A stretch of DNA of 40,919 bases from a virus (IMGVR_UViG_3300042517_000181:1-40919), one strand, 5' to 3'. Shown: positions 8,424-18,399, counted from the first letter of the stretch. The notes: a model not told the origin generated them from the letters alone. Numbers and translations are program-made.

Positions 8424-8689
8424 ACGATCTCCTTGATAAGACTTCCGAAACCAGCAGCAGTAATAGCATCAATCTCTGGCTGTGTAAGAACGTAGTAATG
8501 TCCACCAGCGTAGTAATACGTCGCGTTACGAACCTGAACTTGATCAGGGAACTGCTGAAGTAAACCAGTGAACGTGGCCCCAGACTGTGTAACGAGTAGC
8601 GATACACCATGATCAATGGGGAAACGAGACAGGAGAATGTTGTCAGTGTAAGACTCTAGGCTCGTAGGCAAATCCAAGTAGTACGACAT
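8420..8689 (-). CDS. Small protein downstream of the coat gene
   Basis: An 89-residue protein beginning MSYYLDLPTSLESYTDN, with central beta-like segments (DHGVSLLVTQSGATFTGLL, NATYYYAGGHYYVLTQPEID) and a short helical end. It is the first gene after the coat protein and its downstream hairpin. Its size and position suit a head-completion or decoration protein, but no motif confirms this. Confidence 0.6.
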   Translation of the reverse strand: MSYYLDLPTSLESYTDNILLSRFPIDHGVSLLVTQSGATFTGLLQQFPDQVQVRNATYYYAGGHYYVLTQPEIDAITAAGFGSLIKEIV

Positions 8690-8719
8690 TCATTCTCCAA
8701 ATAGTGTTGAGTAGACGAA

Positions 8720-8744
8720 GGGCCGGGAGTATTAGTCCCGACCC
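8720..8744 (-). terminator. Strong hairpin between the coat gene and its downstream gene
   Basis: On the minus strand GGGTCGGGA and TCCCGGCCC can form a nine-pair stem (one G-U) around a seven-base loop. It lies 25 bases after the coat-protein stop. No run of T follows, so it is a poor intrinsic terminator. It may act as a partial terminator or protect the 3' end of the abundant coat message. Confidence 0.6.
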
Positions 8745-8768
8745 TCCGCCGTTCGTGCAACCTAGAAA

Positions 8769-9698
8769 CTAGGCGATGGACGAACCCGACTCAATGCGGT
8801 ACAGTGCCTCTTCGCGGTAACGGCTCCAGCCCTGGAGCGAGTACCACCCGACGGGGCGGAAACGCTGCAGCTTATCGACGACCGGACCAAGGACCACACC
8901 GGGCTCAACAGCAGTCGCCTCAGCGAGAGCCTGCTTGCCAGCGATGATGGTACGGTACACGGTAGCGCTGGAAGCACCATCGTTAGCCTTGTACGCACGC
9001 GGGGTCTCCACGAAGTACGCGCCACCGAGAACGCCCATGACACCACCAAGGATGTTACCGACGTTGCCCTCGGTGTACTTGCGGATATCATCGAACGAAC
9101 CCGAACCGGACTCGGCACGGAGATCGAACGCAACGTCCGGGTGGACGTATGCTGCGTACAGCATTCCGTCACGCGGGACAGCGTTCGCTGCACGAAGCTT
9201 CGCGACAGCCTTTGACACGCGAGCAGCAGAAGCCACATCGGCTGCGTCAACGGTTGCGGTGCTGCTGGCGTTGCCGCCGTAGAGAACGTTCGTGCCCTGG
9301 CGGAGAACGTTGACAACAATCTTGTCAATCGAGTCAGCCATGTTGTAAGCAACGATGTTCGCGACACCCGGATCAACGTCCGAGAAAGCGAACTCGCCGA
9401 GCTTACGGGTGTTCAGGACGACGTTGCCGTACTCGTTAAGGGTAACGGAAACGGTATCGACATCGCTGATCGCGACAGCATCGGGATCAACAGTCTCAGT
9501 GAGAGCGCTGGTCTGTGCGGCGAGATCGTTGTACAGCGAGAAGACCACGGACGAACCGGGCATTGCCTGCTGGACGGGACGCTTATCGGCAAGGTTGCGG
9601 AACAGCGGCTGCGAACGAAGAGCGAACTCAACGTAGCGGTCGTAAGCGGTCTTAACGAGACCAGCAAGCGCGGTTGTATCAGTATATGCGTTAGCCAT
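8769..9698 (-). CDS. Major capsid protein (N4 gp56-like, HK97 fold)
   Basis: A 309-residue coat protein. Recognisable stretches are TSALTETVDPDAVAIS, VTLNEYGNVVLNTRKL, GEFAFSDVDPGVANIV and AYNMADSIDKIVVNVLRQG, which follow the pattern of the N4-gp56 family of major capsid proteins. The HK97-type shell is assembled on the scaffold encoded just upstream. The ATG at 9698 has a near-perfect GGAGGTGA site about 10 bases upstream, the best ribosome site in the structural cluster, as expected for the most abundant virion protein. The downstream hairpin at 8720-8744 may stabilise its mRNA. Confidence 0.92.
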   Translation of the reverse strand: MANAYTDTTALAGLVKTAYDRYVEFALRSQPLFRNLADKRPVQQAMPGSSVVFSLYNDLAAQTSALTETVDPDAVAISDVDTVSVTLNEYGNVVLNTRKLGEFAFSDVDPGVANIVAYNMADSIDKIVVNVLRQGTNVLYGGNASSTATVDAADVASAARVSKAVAKLRAANAVPRDGMLYAAYVHPDVAFDLRAESGSGSFDDIRKYTEGNVGNILGGVMGVLGGAYFVETPRAYKANDGASSATVYRTIIAGKQALAEATAVEPGVVLGPVVDKLQRFRPVGWYSLQGWSRYREEALYRIESGSSIA

Positions 9699-9749
9699 GT
9701 TGCGTTGTCACCTCCAAATGGTGAGTTGTAATTGGATAGGCCGTATCGT

Positions 9750-10253
9750 TTACGATACGTTTGGCCCATTAACATTTTTGAACAGAAGCATGTTCAGTTC
9801 TTCAATGCTAGAAGCAGACGCAATCTGCGCTGCAATCTGGGCCGGGTCGCTTGAGAACGGTTGACCCGAGGACTGTGCCTGGGAAATCCGATTCAAAGCA
9901 GCAAGCTCAGGGTTAAACTGAGCCGGCGAGGATTCGGCCTCGCTTGAGTCTGCCTGGGTTGCTCCGAACACGTCACCGTATTCCTCAACCCAAGCCGTGA
10001 CATCATCAGCAGACGTGATATCCTTCGGAATGAAAGCAGCAATCTTGCTGTTCAAGCCACGGGACTCAAGCACGTCCTTGACTGACCTTTCACGAACGGA
10101 AGACTGCATCTTGCTAAGTTGCTCCTGAAGTTCCTTCAGTTGCTTTTCCTTAGAACGGTTAGCCTTACGAAGTTCCTTAAGAACATCGGTGCTTCCCTTT
10201 GACTCGGACTCAAAGTCGTCGTCGTCATCTTCCCAGTCGTAATTGTCGGCCAT
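9750..10253 (-). CDS. Capsid scaffolding protein
   Basis: A 167-residue acidic, helical protein directly before the coat gene. It starts MADNYDWEDDDDDFESES, then has a predicted coiled coil (LKELRKANRSKEKQLKELQ, EQLSKMQSSV), a middle segment (AAFIPKDITSADDVTAWVEEYG) and a helical, Gln/Ala/Ser-rich tail. This is the usual phage scaffold layout: acidic start, coiled coil and carboxy-terminal coat-binding helix. I chose ATG at 10253 because GGGAG lies 7 bases upstream; a longer reading frame begins nearer the tRNA but lacks such a site. Confidence 0.88.
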   Translation of the reverse strand: MADNYDWEDDDDDFESESKGSTDVLKELRKANRSKEKQLKELQEQLSKMQSSVRERSVKDVLESRGLNSKIAAFIPKDITSADDVTAWVEEYGDVFGATQADSSEAESSPAQFNPELAALNRISQAQSSGQPFSSDPAQIAAQIASASSIEELNMLLFKNVNGPNVS

Positions 10254-10364
10254 TTTATTACTCCCATTCATTAGTGTGACGCAACCCACACATCCACCAG
10301 GGGAGATGAATGTGGCTATTGCTACCGGTCTTTGCATCGTCAGGGCCGGTCGGTCTGACGAGAG

Positions 10365-10443
10365 TCCGTAGCCAAGGAATCGAACCTTGCGTGCCTAAGC
10401 GACAGGTTTACAGCCTGCTGCCCCACCTTGGGGCTTGCTACGG
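10365..10443 (-). tRNA. tRNA-Tyr (anticodon GTA), somewhat divergent
   Basis: A 79-base cloverleaf on the minus strand. The acceptor stem CCGTAGC pairs perfectly with GCTACGG, followed by discriminator A and no encoded CCA. The anticodon stem GCAGG/CCTGT encloses loop CTGTAAA, giving anticodon GTA. A 12-base variable region fits the class II shape of bacterial tRNA-Tyr. The T arm CAAGG-TTCGATT-CCTTG is canonical. Odd points are A instead of the near-universal T at position 8 and a tight D arm (GCCC-CAAGGTG-GGGC). It lies inside the late operon between scaffold and internal-protein genes, so it would be made and processed from late transcripts. Confidence 0.85.
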
Positions 10444-10454
10444 GTATTCAATTA

Positions 10455-11579
10455 TTAGAACACTGCGGGACGCGACAATGCGCCCTTTGCGAATCCAGAG
10501 GTTCCGCTAAAACGTCCACGCTCACTAGATTGAAGCTTCTTGACCTTCTGCTCAGTCTCAGCGCTAGTTCTCAACTGTGCCTGGAAGGCCTCGGTATCCG
10601 TAAGATCCTGTCCCTCAATCTCAGCGAGACGCTTAGTGGTATCGCGTAGTTCGCGAGCCGAAGCAAGATCAGTCTGTAGTGCTTCAAGACTAATGTCCTG
10701 ACCCTGAGCAAGATCAGCAGCACCAGTGGCAGCACCCAAATCAATGTTCAAACCGGCACGAGTACCGTAACCACCGATTATGGCTGCGTTAGCGAGACGG
10801 TTTACCTGGTCAGTTGTGCGAGTGGGATCAAGCACATAAGAAACCAAGGTGGCAGGATCAACATTGTAGTAACGCTGCAGAGAATCCTTAACCTCCTGTG
10901 GGGTGTCAGCAATAACCCGCTGAGCATCCTGAATACGGTTGCCAACCTCGTTCACGGAAAGGGAATACTTGCCAACTAGGTCAGCGATAGCATTGCGCTC
11001 TTCTCGTGAACCGGAAGTTCCGATGAAACTACCGAGTCCAGCATCGCGGAAAATCTTACGGTAGTCAGATTCAAGGCGAAGGTACTCGCCTTCATTTCCA
11101 ACATCCGTAATACCCTTAGCGCGAAGATCAAGCAAACCCTTAAAACGATCCTTGTACTGGTTAGATCCACGAACACGTTCAGTCAGTGAGTACGCATCGT
11201 TAGCGCCACTCTCCACGATGAACGAATCAATTACACTAGCAAGATCCTCCATACCGTACTGCTGGAAAATCTGCATAAGTAGGTTACGTGCAGGAGCACG
11301 GTCATAAGCTGGGGTCACTGGTTGAGTAGTTCCACCACCACCACCGCTACCGGCTCCTCCAGTACCACCAGCACCTTGTGCCTTCTGGATGGCCGCAACA
11401 ATCGCAGAGCCACTCATCATGGGGTTTCCGGAAATTACAGGAATACCAGCAGCGGTCGCCTGATTCGTAGACTCGATACGCTTTAGCGCACTCCAGGTGG
11501 CAGCATTAAACTTGCTAGTATCTCCACCACTGTTAAGAATCTGAACAGCCTGGGCTACAGACGGTTGCTTTACAGCCAC
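10455..11579 (-). CDS. Putative internal virion protein B
   Basis: A 374-residue, mostly helical protein with a glycine-rich linker near residue 70-90. Beyond it is a region with YGMEDLASVIDSFIVESG, GEYLRLESDYRKIFRDAGL and LVGKYSLSVNEVGNRIQDAQRV. I have seen comparable 'Y..L.R.AGL...' segments in large internal or ejection proteins of environmental podoviruses, but the assignment is weak. It starts with GTG at 11579, with GAGGTAATC just before. It follows two other large proteins of the same style. It may line the capsid or be injected with the DNA. Confidence 0.55.
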   Translation of the reverse strand: MAVKQPSVAQAVQILNSGGDTSKFNAATWSALKRIESTNQATAAGIPVISGNPMMSGSAIVAAIQKAQGAGGTGGAGSGGGGGTTQPVTPAYDRAPARNLLMQIFQQYGMEDLASVIDSFIVESGANDAYSLTERVRGSNQYKDRFKGLLDLRAKGITDVGNEGEYLRLESDYRKIFRDAGLGSFIGTSGSREERNAIADLVGKYSLSVNEVGNRIQDAQRVIADTPQEVKDSLQRYYNVDPATLVSYVLDPTRTTDQVNRLANAAIIGGYGTRAGLNIDLGAATGAADLAQGQDISLEALQTDLASARELRDTTKRLAEIEGQDLTDTEAFQAQLRTSAETEQKVKKLQSSERGRFSGTSGFAKGALSRPAVF

Positions 11580-11581
11580 GA

Positions 11582-12910
11582 TTACCTCAATCCAAACATG
11601 TTCAACACGTCATAAGCGACCTTGGCATAATCCGCCTGAGCGTTATTCGTCAACTGCCAACGAGGGTCCTTGCGAAACACCTTCTCCGCCTCGTACATTG
11701 GCATCACTGCAGGCTTCCCATCGGGAGCTACGTACTGCATAACCTGGCGAACAGCAGGATCATCAATCGTAAGATCCTCACGCTCAAGAATACGCTGCGC
11801 CGAAGCACGGTACGGCTCAGCGATATCAGCGATATCCTCACCTGCGTTAATGCGGTCAGCCCAACCGGGATACGAGCCGGCAACATAGGTGCGTCGAAGA
11901 TCACCCTTCACGTCGTCAACCGTACGATCACCGCGAACAATATCCTGAGTGTAACGTTGCAGCATGTTGTCGGTAAGTTGCACACCATTGTTACGGGACC
12001 AAGCGCGAAGATCGTCCAGGGTGCTACGGACGGTACCGTAAGCTTTGGCTTCTTCTGCTAGGTTTACGTCCTTAGCAATAAGGTTAGCGGTGCTTTCCTG
12101 AATGATCTGCGAACGCATCTCGGCAGATAAGCCAGAAACGTTAGTTCGGTTAGCTCCACTGCCGCCGGATACTGAAGGATTGCGCTTCTCCGCTGCGCGA
12201 ACCCTGGATAGAATCTTCTTGAATTCGGCATCCGTAACATCTCGACCGATAAGGGTTTGTGCCTGATCGTTAGCGAGACGCAGAACGTCCTCGTCATTAA
12301 GAACCGTAACAGTAGAAACTGGACCAGAGTATGCACGAGAACCGCCACCAGGACCAGCAGCAGAACCCATGGTACCAGGCTCAACATAAGGGCTCTTACC
12401 CTCATTGATGTCCTGGTACGCGAGCTCGCCAGGGGTAGCGACAACACCGGACTTAGAGCGACTGGCAGACTTGGTTACATACTTCTTGTAGACGCTTTCA
12501 GCCGTAGTGTTGCCACCCTTGGCATCAGCCATCCCCTGAAACATGTTGCGTTGCCAGTCGGGAAGATCCGTAAACAAGTCACTAGCATCAGCCTTGCTTG
12601 CCCACATGTTGTAAAACGGGTTGTTAGGATCGCCGGCAACTGGCGCTCCAGCACGGCCAACATCGCTCGGTCGGGTGTAGCCGGGAATGGGTGCCTCTAT
12701 CCCAGGCTTGGGAATAAAGGCCATGCCCTGATTGGGTACAGGAACTCCAGAGAAAACTTTCTTCGTCAATCCGTCTGCTGGATTACCTGCATCAGCAGCA
12801 GTATCATTCAACTCATTCGTGAAGTAGTCGGGCCTAACTCGGGGCGGCGGCTGAACCTTTGACGGGCTAGGCTTTGGACTCGGTGATGCCGAAGGGATAG
12901 GTGTGGACAT
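11582..12910 (-). CDS. Putative internal virion protein A
   Basis: A 442-residue protein with a Pro/Ser-rich start (STPIPSASPSPKPSPSK) that is probably disordered, and a helical carboxy-terminal half with RDVTDAEFKKILSRVRAAE, LTDNMLQRYTQDIVRGD and LTIDDPAVRQVMQYV. Its layout, a disordered start followed by several helical repeats with an 'IG.DVT..EF...' motif, resembles the downstream 374-residue protein, so the two may be distant paralogues. The ATG shares a base with the stop of the giant gene (TAATG), implying coupled translation. Function is inferred from size and place. Confidence 0.55.
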   Translation of the reverse strand: MSTPIPSASPSPKPSPSKVQPPPRVRPDYFTNELNDTAADAGNPADGLTKKVFSGVPVPNQGMAFIPKPGIEAPIPGYTRPSDVGRAGAPVAGDPNNPFYNMWASKADASDLFTDLPDWQRNMFQGMADAKGGNTTAESVYKKYVTKSASRSKSGVVATPGELAYQDINEGKSPYVEPGTMGSAAGPGGGSRAYSGPVSTVTVLNDEDVLRLANDQAQTLIGRDVTDAEFKKILSRVRAAEKRNPSVSGGSGANRTNVSGLSAEMRSQIIQESTANLIAKDVNLAEEAKAYGTVRSTLDDLRAWSRNNGVQLTDNMLQRYTQDIVRGDRTVDDVKGDLRRTYVAGSYPGWADRINAGEDIADIAEPYRASAQRILEREDLTIDDPAVRQVMQYVAPDGKPAVMPMYEAEKVFRKDPRWQLTNNAQADYAKVAYDVLNMFGLR

Positions 12911-15900
12911 TATCTAAGGTTTCCTTCACTATCAGCGTCAAGAAGAACATAAAGAACCTGCCGAATAAACATTGCAGCATTGGGATCGTCTTCAGAAATA
13001 GACTTCAAAGAATTAAGCAACTCCGACTTGTAGCCACTCTTAGCAATTCTTTCCGGTTCAGAAGAACCAGTAATTTCCGTCATGCGAGTCTTGAAGTAGT
13101 CGTATGTATTCATAGCCTCAGCGATGTATTCAACTGACTTCGGGATATCCTCGCCAAACTTTCCGGCATAGTAGTCGTCAACCATGCGACGAACACTCTC
13201 GGGATTATTACGGTTAATGGCTTCAGCTTCCCAGCCACCGTAACCGATGTTCTCCTTCATGTATGCTGCAAGACCAGGGAAGTCTGCGAAGATTTTTATC
13301 TTGGCATTCTTCCATGCGTTTTCTGCGGCACTAATCTGACCTTGGTCAGTGGCCTCGGCAAGAGCGTTACGGTACGAACTGCTGGCTTGACGGTAATAGT
13401 AGGCACCATCAGCGTAGCGAAGGCGGCGACTAAAGTCAGTGATTGAGGCAGAGCGAACAAGACCAGCCTGCTCGGCCTGATCAATCGCGGCAATCGTGAA
13501 CTCACCCTCGGTGGGTGCCAGGAAGTATGCCGAAGAGGGATACTTCTTGATAACCGCCTTATTGTCCTCAGCAAACTGGAATACCGTATCAAGGTATCCA
13601 ATCTCCGGAAGACCCTTTAGTTCATCCCCACGCTCACGCTGAGAAACATTCCACGTCGTGTAGTTGATACCATAAATGCTGACACCTTCCTGCAGTGCCA
13701 TACCGTAGGGATCGGTTTCTCCAGCATCACGGAACTTTTGCACGCGATTCTTGTAGTCGGAAGACATGCTAGGCATACCATACGTACGAGCAAACGTAGT
13801 AACATCATTCTCCATCACCTGCGGTGAGGCTTGGTAGAAGAAAGAGTTTACAAAACGTGAAGCAAGAATGTTAGTAGCAACAGTTGATACTGCCTTCTGT
13901 ACTTCATCCTGCGTCATATCATCACTAGTGAGATCGGGAAGTTTACCCGCTGCGTCAAGAACCTTGATTCCAGCCATGTACGCGCTTGCGTACATAGTGT
14001 TGCGCTCATCGTTATCAAGTGCAGCAAGGAAACGAACTATCGGTGCAGGGAGTGAAGATTCAACAATGCTCTTGCCGACAGCGTACTCGCCAAGAATATA
14101 CTTTTCGACAGAAGCAAACTGCGGAACAATGTTAAGCACGGTCTTAACGCCAATGGCGGCAAGAGGTCCACTTAGCATCGGCATTGCCGCGTTTGGATCA
14201 AACGAGGGAGCAAGCATCTTTACTTTGCCACCGAACACAAGAGGAACCGAACCAACGAACGAGTCGTTTCCACCAGTGAGCCACGACGTAAACCGACCGA
14301 TGGTATTATTCATCAGGCCGTCGCCAGGATACATGAAATACTTATCGCCGTACTCATCCGTGTGGATGAAACCCTGATCCTCAAGCGCATTCAATGTCAG
14401 TGCTGCCTTGTAGAATCCGATAGGCTCAAACTTAGCCATACGGTATACGCGACGGTAGAAGTCTTCCGTGGCACGGTAGTATCGAGCCCAGTTACGCAAA
14501 CGCCAAGCAAGGATGGTCTGGTTAGCCGGGTTGTCCGTGTACGACAGCATCACCTGAGTGGCGCGATCAAGTGCATGGCGATGAACCGTATCCTCTGCAA
14601 GGTCAGCGCCCATGTCACGAACTAGTGCCTGCTCATAGCCAAGAAGTTGCTTACGCTCACGAAGGTAGTTAGCAAAGAAGATAGGCTCACGGGAGATACG
14701 GTTTACCGTATTACCCATCATCTGCCAAATCTTGTCCGAAAGACTCATGTCAAGTTTGATGGCCTCAAGTTGAGTCTCGCGACCAAGAACATACTTAGGC
14801 ATGTCCTTTCCGTCTAACTTCATTAGATCGGATACGGAGATAGGTGCTTCCCACTTGCCATTACTTTGCGTAGCAAACTTAACGATACGAGTACCATCGC
14901 CCATGTCCATTACAAACTTTGACCAAAGCTCGCTATTGAACGAACCATCACGACGACTGAAAAGATTCAGAACATCCTGAACATAGCGTCGCGCAAACTC
15001 GTCGTCAGTAACTGCCGTACGCATGTCATAGAATGCAGCAAGACGCTGCTTGTAACCGTACTTAGTGTCACGGGCAATCTCATCAGCGACTAGACGTATA
15101 GCCAACTCGGGATCATCAAGAGCTTCCATGGCGATCTTACCAATGGAACCATCTGCCATGATGGTGCTACGAATGTTGCGGTGCCAGTAGGTGAAACGTG
15201 AATAGTTATTCGCACCCTCGCCAGACATCTGAATATCCTTGTACTGCCCACGGGGGTAGACAATGATGCTTTCATCGCTGATCATTCCACGATTCACAGT
15301 GCCGGCAATGTCTGCACCAGGAACTGTACCGTTACCAAGGTGTGCTGCTGATTCAGAAATCTCATCAAGCTTGGAGTATGCTGCACTGCTGCCAGCAAAC
15401 TTCTTCAGGAACCGCTGCTCTTCCTTGCTAAGCAGGCGACCAGTCTCAAGACGCAGAACCGCACGAACTGACAAGTCACGCAGTTCGTTAAGGTTTCCCT
15501 CAAGCATCGCTGCACGAGCCTTAGCCACCTCATCCGGATCAAGATTCGGACGGATCAAAGAGTTCCACACGCTGTACGGATTAGCGTCATTGAAAAACTT
15601 TTCCGTGGTCTTACGACGAGAACGTGCAAAGATTCCAAGACCCTGACCGCGAGCCTCACGGATACCCTTAGCGATACCGAAACCCTTAATGGCATCCATG
15701 AGATAGCCACCAGTGAGGGCGTAAAGGGTCCAGTCCTCCATGGCGTTACGGGTTGCGTATCGTGGACCCATAAGGTTCAGAAGCGACCAGTAGTTGACGA
15801 TCTCGGTTGCAACACTCTGGCCGCCAGTAACACCACGAACAGCATTGATAAGCGCGTTACGCTTAGTGATACGCTGAAGCTCGTTCATGTTTGGCACAGA

Positions 15901-18399
15901 CAGGTAGTCGCTCGTCTGCCAAAGATGCAAGGGATGCTCAATGCCGTTGAAGTCCGACGGTGACGCACGAAGAATGTTGTCGCCAACTTGACTCACGTCA
16001 AAGAGTGCCGGATTAACGCCATCCACCGCTGGTGCAAGGAAGTCATCAAGAGCCGTAACAGTCTCGCCCTCAACAATGCTAACTGACGACGGAGAAAATC
16101 TAACATCGTCGCGAGTTCCAACACTGAAAGTCTTCACGTACTCGCCAACACTCATGTGCTGATCGTTCGGAAGTCGAAGAACCATGTCCTTAATGTCTTC
16201 AAATCCACGAGCGTAAGTAGAAGTACGGACGACACCAATCCACATCAGAACGCGCTCTGCCTGAGTTCCGTTACGCCATTCGTCGGCAAGCAATTGGGCC
16301 TGATGCCTGGGTAGGTGCATACGGGCATACTTGTAGAACACGTCTGTGTCGCGTGCATCCTTAGTGTAGATGCGTGCCGTACCAGGAGTAGTTGAAAGAA
16401 GTCTGGTTGTCTTATCCCAGGCTGCAGCAATGTTCCTGATGGGGGAAAATCCCACACCCTTCGGACCCAACCGTGCCTCGGTACCAATTCGCTCGGCCTG
16501 CTCGTTTAGCATCATTCCGAAAGACTTGTTCGGATCGTTAGCGTCACCGAACAGTCTCTGCACGTCACGGTCACGAGTGGAGATCCTGCCGGTTGCCGCA
16601 CCAGAAACGTTACGTCGAAGATTACTTACAGCGAGCATACGATTCTGGGGAAGTAGTGGCTTAGAGCGACGGGCACCCTGCTGTCCAAGCATACGACCAA
16701 AGACTGTGCCGCCCTCAATATCGGCAACTTGCCGACCAGCCTGACCCTTTGGGAGAAGCCCGACCTCTTCCATGCCAGCAACCTCGGCACGAGCAATCTT
16801 AGCCATACGGTTAGTCTCATTGACGTATGCAATAAACTCTTCTGGAGTATGAACCTTAGCTTTGGCAAGATCCATAAGAAGATCCTGCGGAAAGTAAGTC
16901 TTGTAGTTATCTGCCAGTTTCTTGCCCAACTTGGCAGTGCTCTGACCTGCTTCGCGTGCAGCATTGTAAGAAGCAATATCTGCGGTCATGGTCTTCAGGT
17001 ACGAGTTGACCGTGGGCATAGTGAGAGCCTTCTCGACACTCTCGGCACCAGCAGTAGAAGCGAGCTTCTCAAGGCCAAAGCGAGCACCCCGGTACACGCG
17101 ATAAAACTTGCTGCCAATAATCGTCGGATCAAAAACCACAGACGATACTACGTTAATACCCTTGGACATTCCTTGCTGAAGCATGGAGCCACGCCAAGCA
17201 GAGTTAATGTCAATTGGCTCACCAGTGACAGGGTTATTTGTAGTAAGAATCGCACCGAAGTCACTAGTTGAAGCAGTGTCCAACTTATCGGCAAGAGTCA
17301 GGATTCTCTCCTGCTCTTTCTCGCGAAGCGGGTCGTCAATAACACGCTGCGATAGAAGTGCAATGTACTCTGCGCGAGCAGGATCATTGACATACTTCTG
17401 GCTAATCGTGGTAATCGGAGTCGGGTCTCCCTCAAGGGAGGCCTGCTTGATCTCCATGATTAGATCAACTGCAACGTTACCGTACTCTTTACGTGCAGCA
17501 TCAAGAACAGCGTTGTCGGTCTTGCCTTCAGCCGTATCTTCCCAGTAGAAGAAAGGATCAAGAATGTTATCAAGTCCAGGGACCCGTCCTTGACGCTTGT
17601 CCTCGGCGGAGCCGTAAGCGTATGATGCAAGCGTGTGCATGGTTCCCTCGTAGATGCTATCCACACCACGCATGAAGCCAGTTGCTAAGTCAGCTACTCC
17701 ACCACCGAAACCCTGAGCTAACTGACGGGCTGGACCGTAGGTTGTTTCCTCTTCGGTAGCAAGACGCTGATCACGCTTACGTCGCTCAACTGAATCGCGA
17801 GCATACTCCTGCTGCGAATTAAGAATATCGTTAACTACCGCACGCTGAGCCTCGGGAAGCGACAGGAAAATGTTGACCTGGCTCTGAGCAGTGACGGCAG
17901 AGTTGATAGCGTCAGCAGCAGTCCATGCTGCAGAGAAGTTGACCATGCGCCGAACGTCAGCCTCGGTCAAATCTGGAGCCTCAAGCATTGCCATGGCGAC
18001 ACTCGGGTAACGCTGAACCGGAATAGCAATACGGTTATTCCAGTCAGCAACCTTAGCGTTAGCCTCTTCAAGCTTCTTCTTCTGAAACTCGCTGCGCTGA
18101 GTCGCTGCTGCAGCACGAACTGCAGGATTAGCGGGTATGCCAGTCATGCCAGGAAGTAAAGGCTTAGTCGCGTCTTCCTTAGCGCCAAGAGCCTTAGAGT
18201 ATTCCTCGGCAGCAATCCAACGATCTTGGTTTGCTTTGTATGAACCAGTATCGGCAGGCAGAAGATTCTTGAACTTTAGTTCGTCCTCAGTTGCCGCAAG
18301 AATCTGGCTATCTCGCTCTTTCACTGCTGGAGCCGGGGTACCATCCTGAAACTTCTTTGCTGGTGCCGGCGTTCCATCACTGAACTTATTGATAGCCAA
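12910..18399 (-). CDS. Giant (1829-residue) putative internal/ejected virion protein
   Basis: The largest gene in the window. It starts at TTG (18399), immediately after an in-frame TAA and 11 bases after GAGG; no nearby ATG competes. The protein begins with a tandem motif KFxDGTPAPA, then is mostly helical with occasional hydrophobic stretches, for example QLAQGFGGGVADLATGFM and PRYATRNAMEDWTLYALTGG. Late segments include ANQTILAWRLRNWARYYRAT and GDKYFMYPGDG. I find no lysozyme, protease or polymerase motif by eye. Giant proteins in podovirus structural clusters are often internal cores injected with the DNA, which is my best guess. It could also include an unrecognised enzymatic domain. It sits between portal and scaffold genes, which is unusual. 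Confidence 0.6.
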   Translation of the reverse strand: MAINKFSDGTPAPAKKFQDGTPAPAVKERDSQILAATEDELKFKNLLPADTGSYKANQDRWIAAEEYSKALGAKEDATKPLLPGMTGIPANPAVRAAAATQRSEFQKKKLEEANAKVADWNNRIAIPVQRYPSVAMAMLEAPDLTEADVRRMVNFSAAWTAADAINSAVTAQSQVNIFLSLPEAQRAVVNDILNSQQEYARDSVERRKRDQRLATEEETTYGPARQLAQGFGGGVADLATGFMRGVDSIYEGTMHTLASYAYGSAEDKRQGRVPGLDNILDPFFYWEDTAEGKTDNAVLDAARKEYGNVAVDLIMEIKQASLEGDPTPITTISQKYVNDPARAEYIALLSQRVIDDPLREKEQERILTLADKLDTASTSDFGAILTTNNPVTGEPIDINSAWRGSMLQQGMSKGINVVSSVVFDPTIIGSKFYRVYRGARFGLEKLASTAGAESVEKALTMPTVNSYLKTMTADIASYNAAREAGQSTAKLGKKLADNYKTYFPQDLLMDLAKAKVHTPEEFIAYVNETNRMAKIARAEVAGMEEVGLLPKGQAGRQVADIEGGTVFGRMLGQQGARRSKPLLPQNRMLAVSNLRRNVSGAATGRISTRDRDVQRLFGDANDPNKSFGMMLNEQAERIGTEARLGPKGVGFSPIRNIAAAWDKTTRLLSTTPGTARIYTKDARDTDVFYKYARMHLPRHQAQLLADEWRNGTQAERVLMWIGVVRTSTYARGFEDIKDMVLRLPNDQHMSVGEYVKTFSVGTRDDVRFSPSSVSIVEGETVTALDDFLAPAVDGVNPALFDVSQVGDNILRASPSDFNGIEHPLHLWQTSDYLSVPNMNELQRITKRNALINAVRGVTGGQSVATEIVNYWSLLNLMGPRYATRNAMEDWTLYALTGGYLMDAIKGFGIAKGIREARGQGLGIFARSRRKTTEKFFNDANPYSVWNSLIRPNLDPDEVAKARAAMLEGNLNELRDLSVRAVLRLETGRLLSKEEQRFLKKFAGSSAAYSKLDEISESAAHLGNGTVPGADIAGTVNRGMISDESIIVYPRGQYKDIQMSGEGANNYSRFTYWHRNIRSTIMADGSIGKIAMEALDDPELAIRLVADEIARDTKYGYKQRLAAFYDMRTAVTDDEFARRYVQDVLNLFSRRDGSFNSELWSKFVMDMGDGTRIVKFATQSNGKWEAPISVSDLMKLDGKDMPKYVLGRETQLEAIKLDMSLSDKIWQMMGNTVNRISREPIFFANYLRERKQLLGYEQALVRDMGADLAEDTVHRHALDRATQVMLSYTDNPANQTILAWRLRNWARYYRATEDFYRRVYRMAKFEPIGFYKAALTLNALEDQGFIHTDEYGDKYFMYPGDGLMNNTIGRFTSWLTGGNDSFVGSVPLVFGGKVKMLAPSFDPNAAMPMLSGPLAAIGVKTVLNIVPQFASVEKYILGEYAVGKSIVESSLPAPIVRFLAALDNDERNTMYASAYMAGIKVLDAAGKLPDLTSDDMTQDEVQKAVSTVATNILASRFVNSFFYQASPQVMENDVTTFARTYGMPSMSSDYKNRVQKFRDAGETDPYGMALQEGVSIYGINYTTWNVSQRERGDELKGLPEIGYLDTVFQFAEDNKAVIKKYPSSAYFLAPTEGEFTIAAIDQAEQAGLVRSASITDFSRRLRYADGAYYYRQASSSYRNALAEATDQGQISAAENAWKNAKIKIFADFPGLAAYMKENIGYGGWEAEAINRNNPESVRRMVDDYYAGKFGEDIPKSVEYIAEAMNTYDYFKTRMTEITGSSEPERIAKSGYKSELLNSLKSISEDDPNAAMFIRQVLYVLLDADSEGNLR

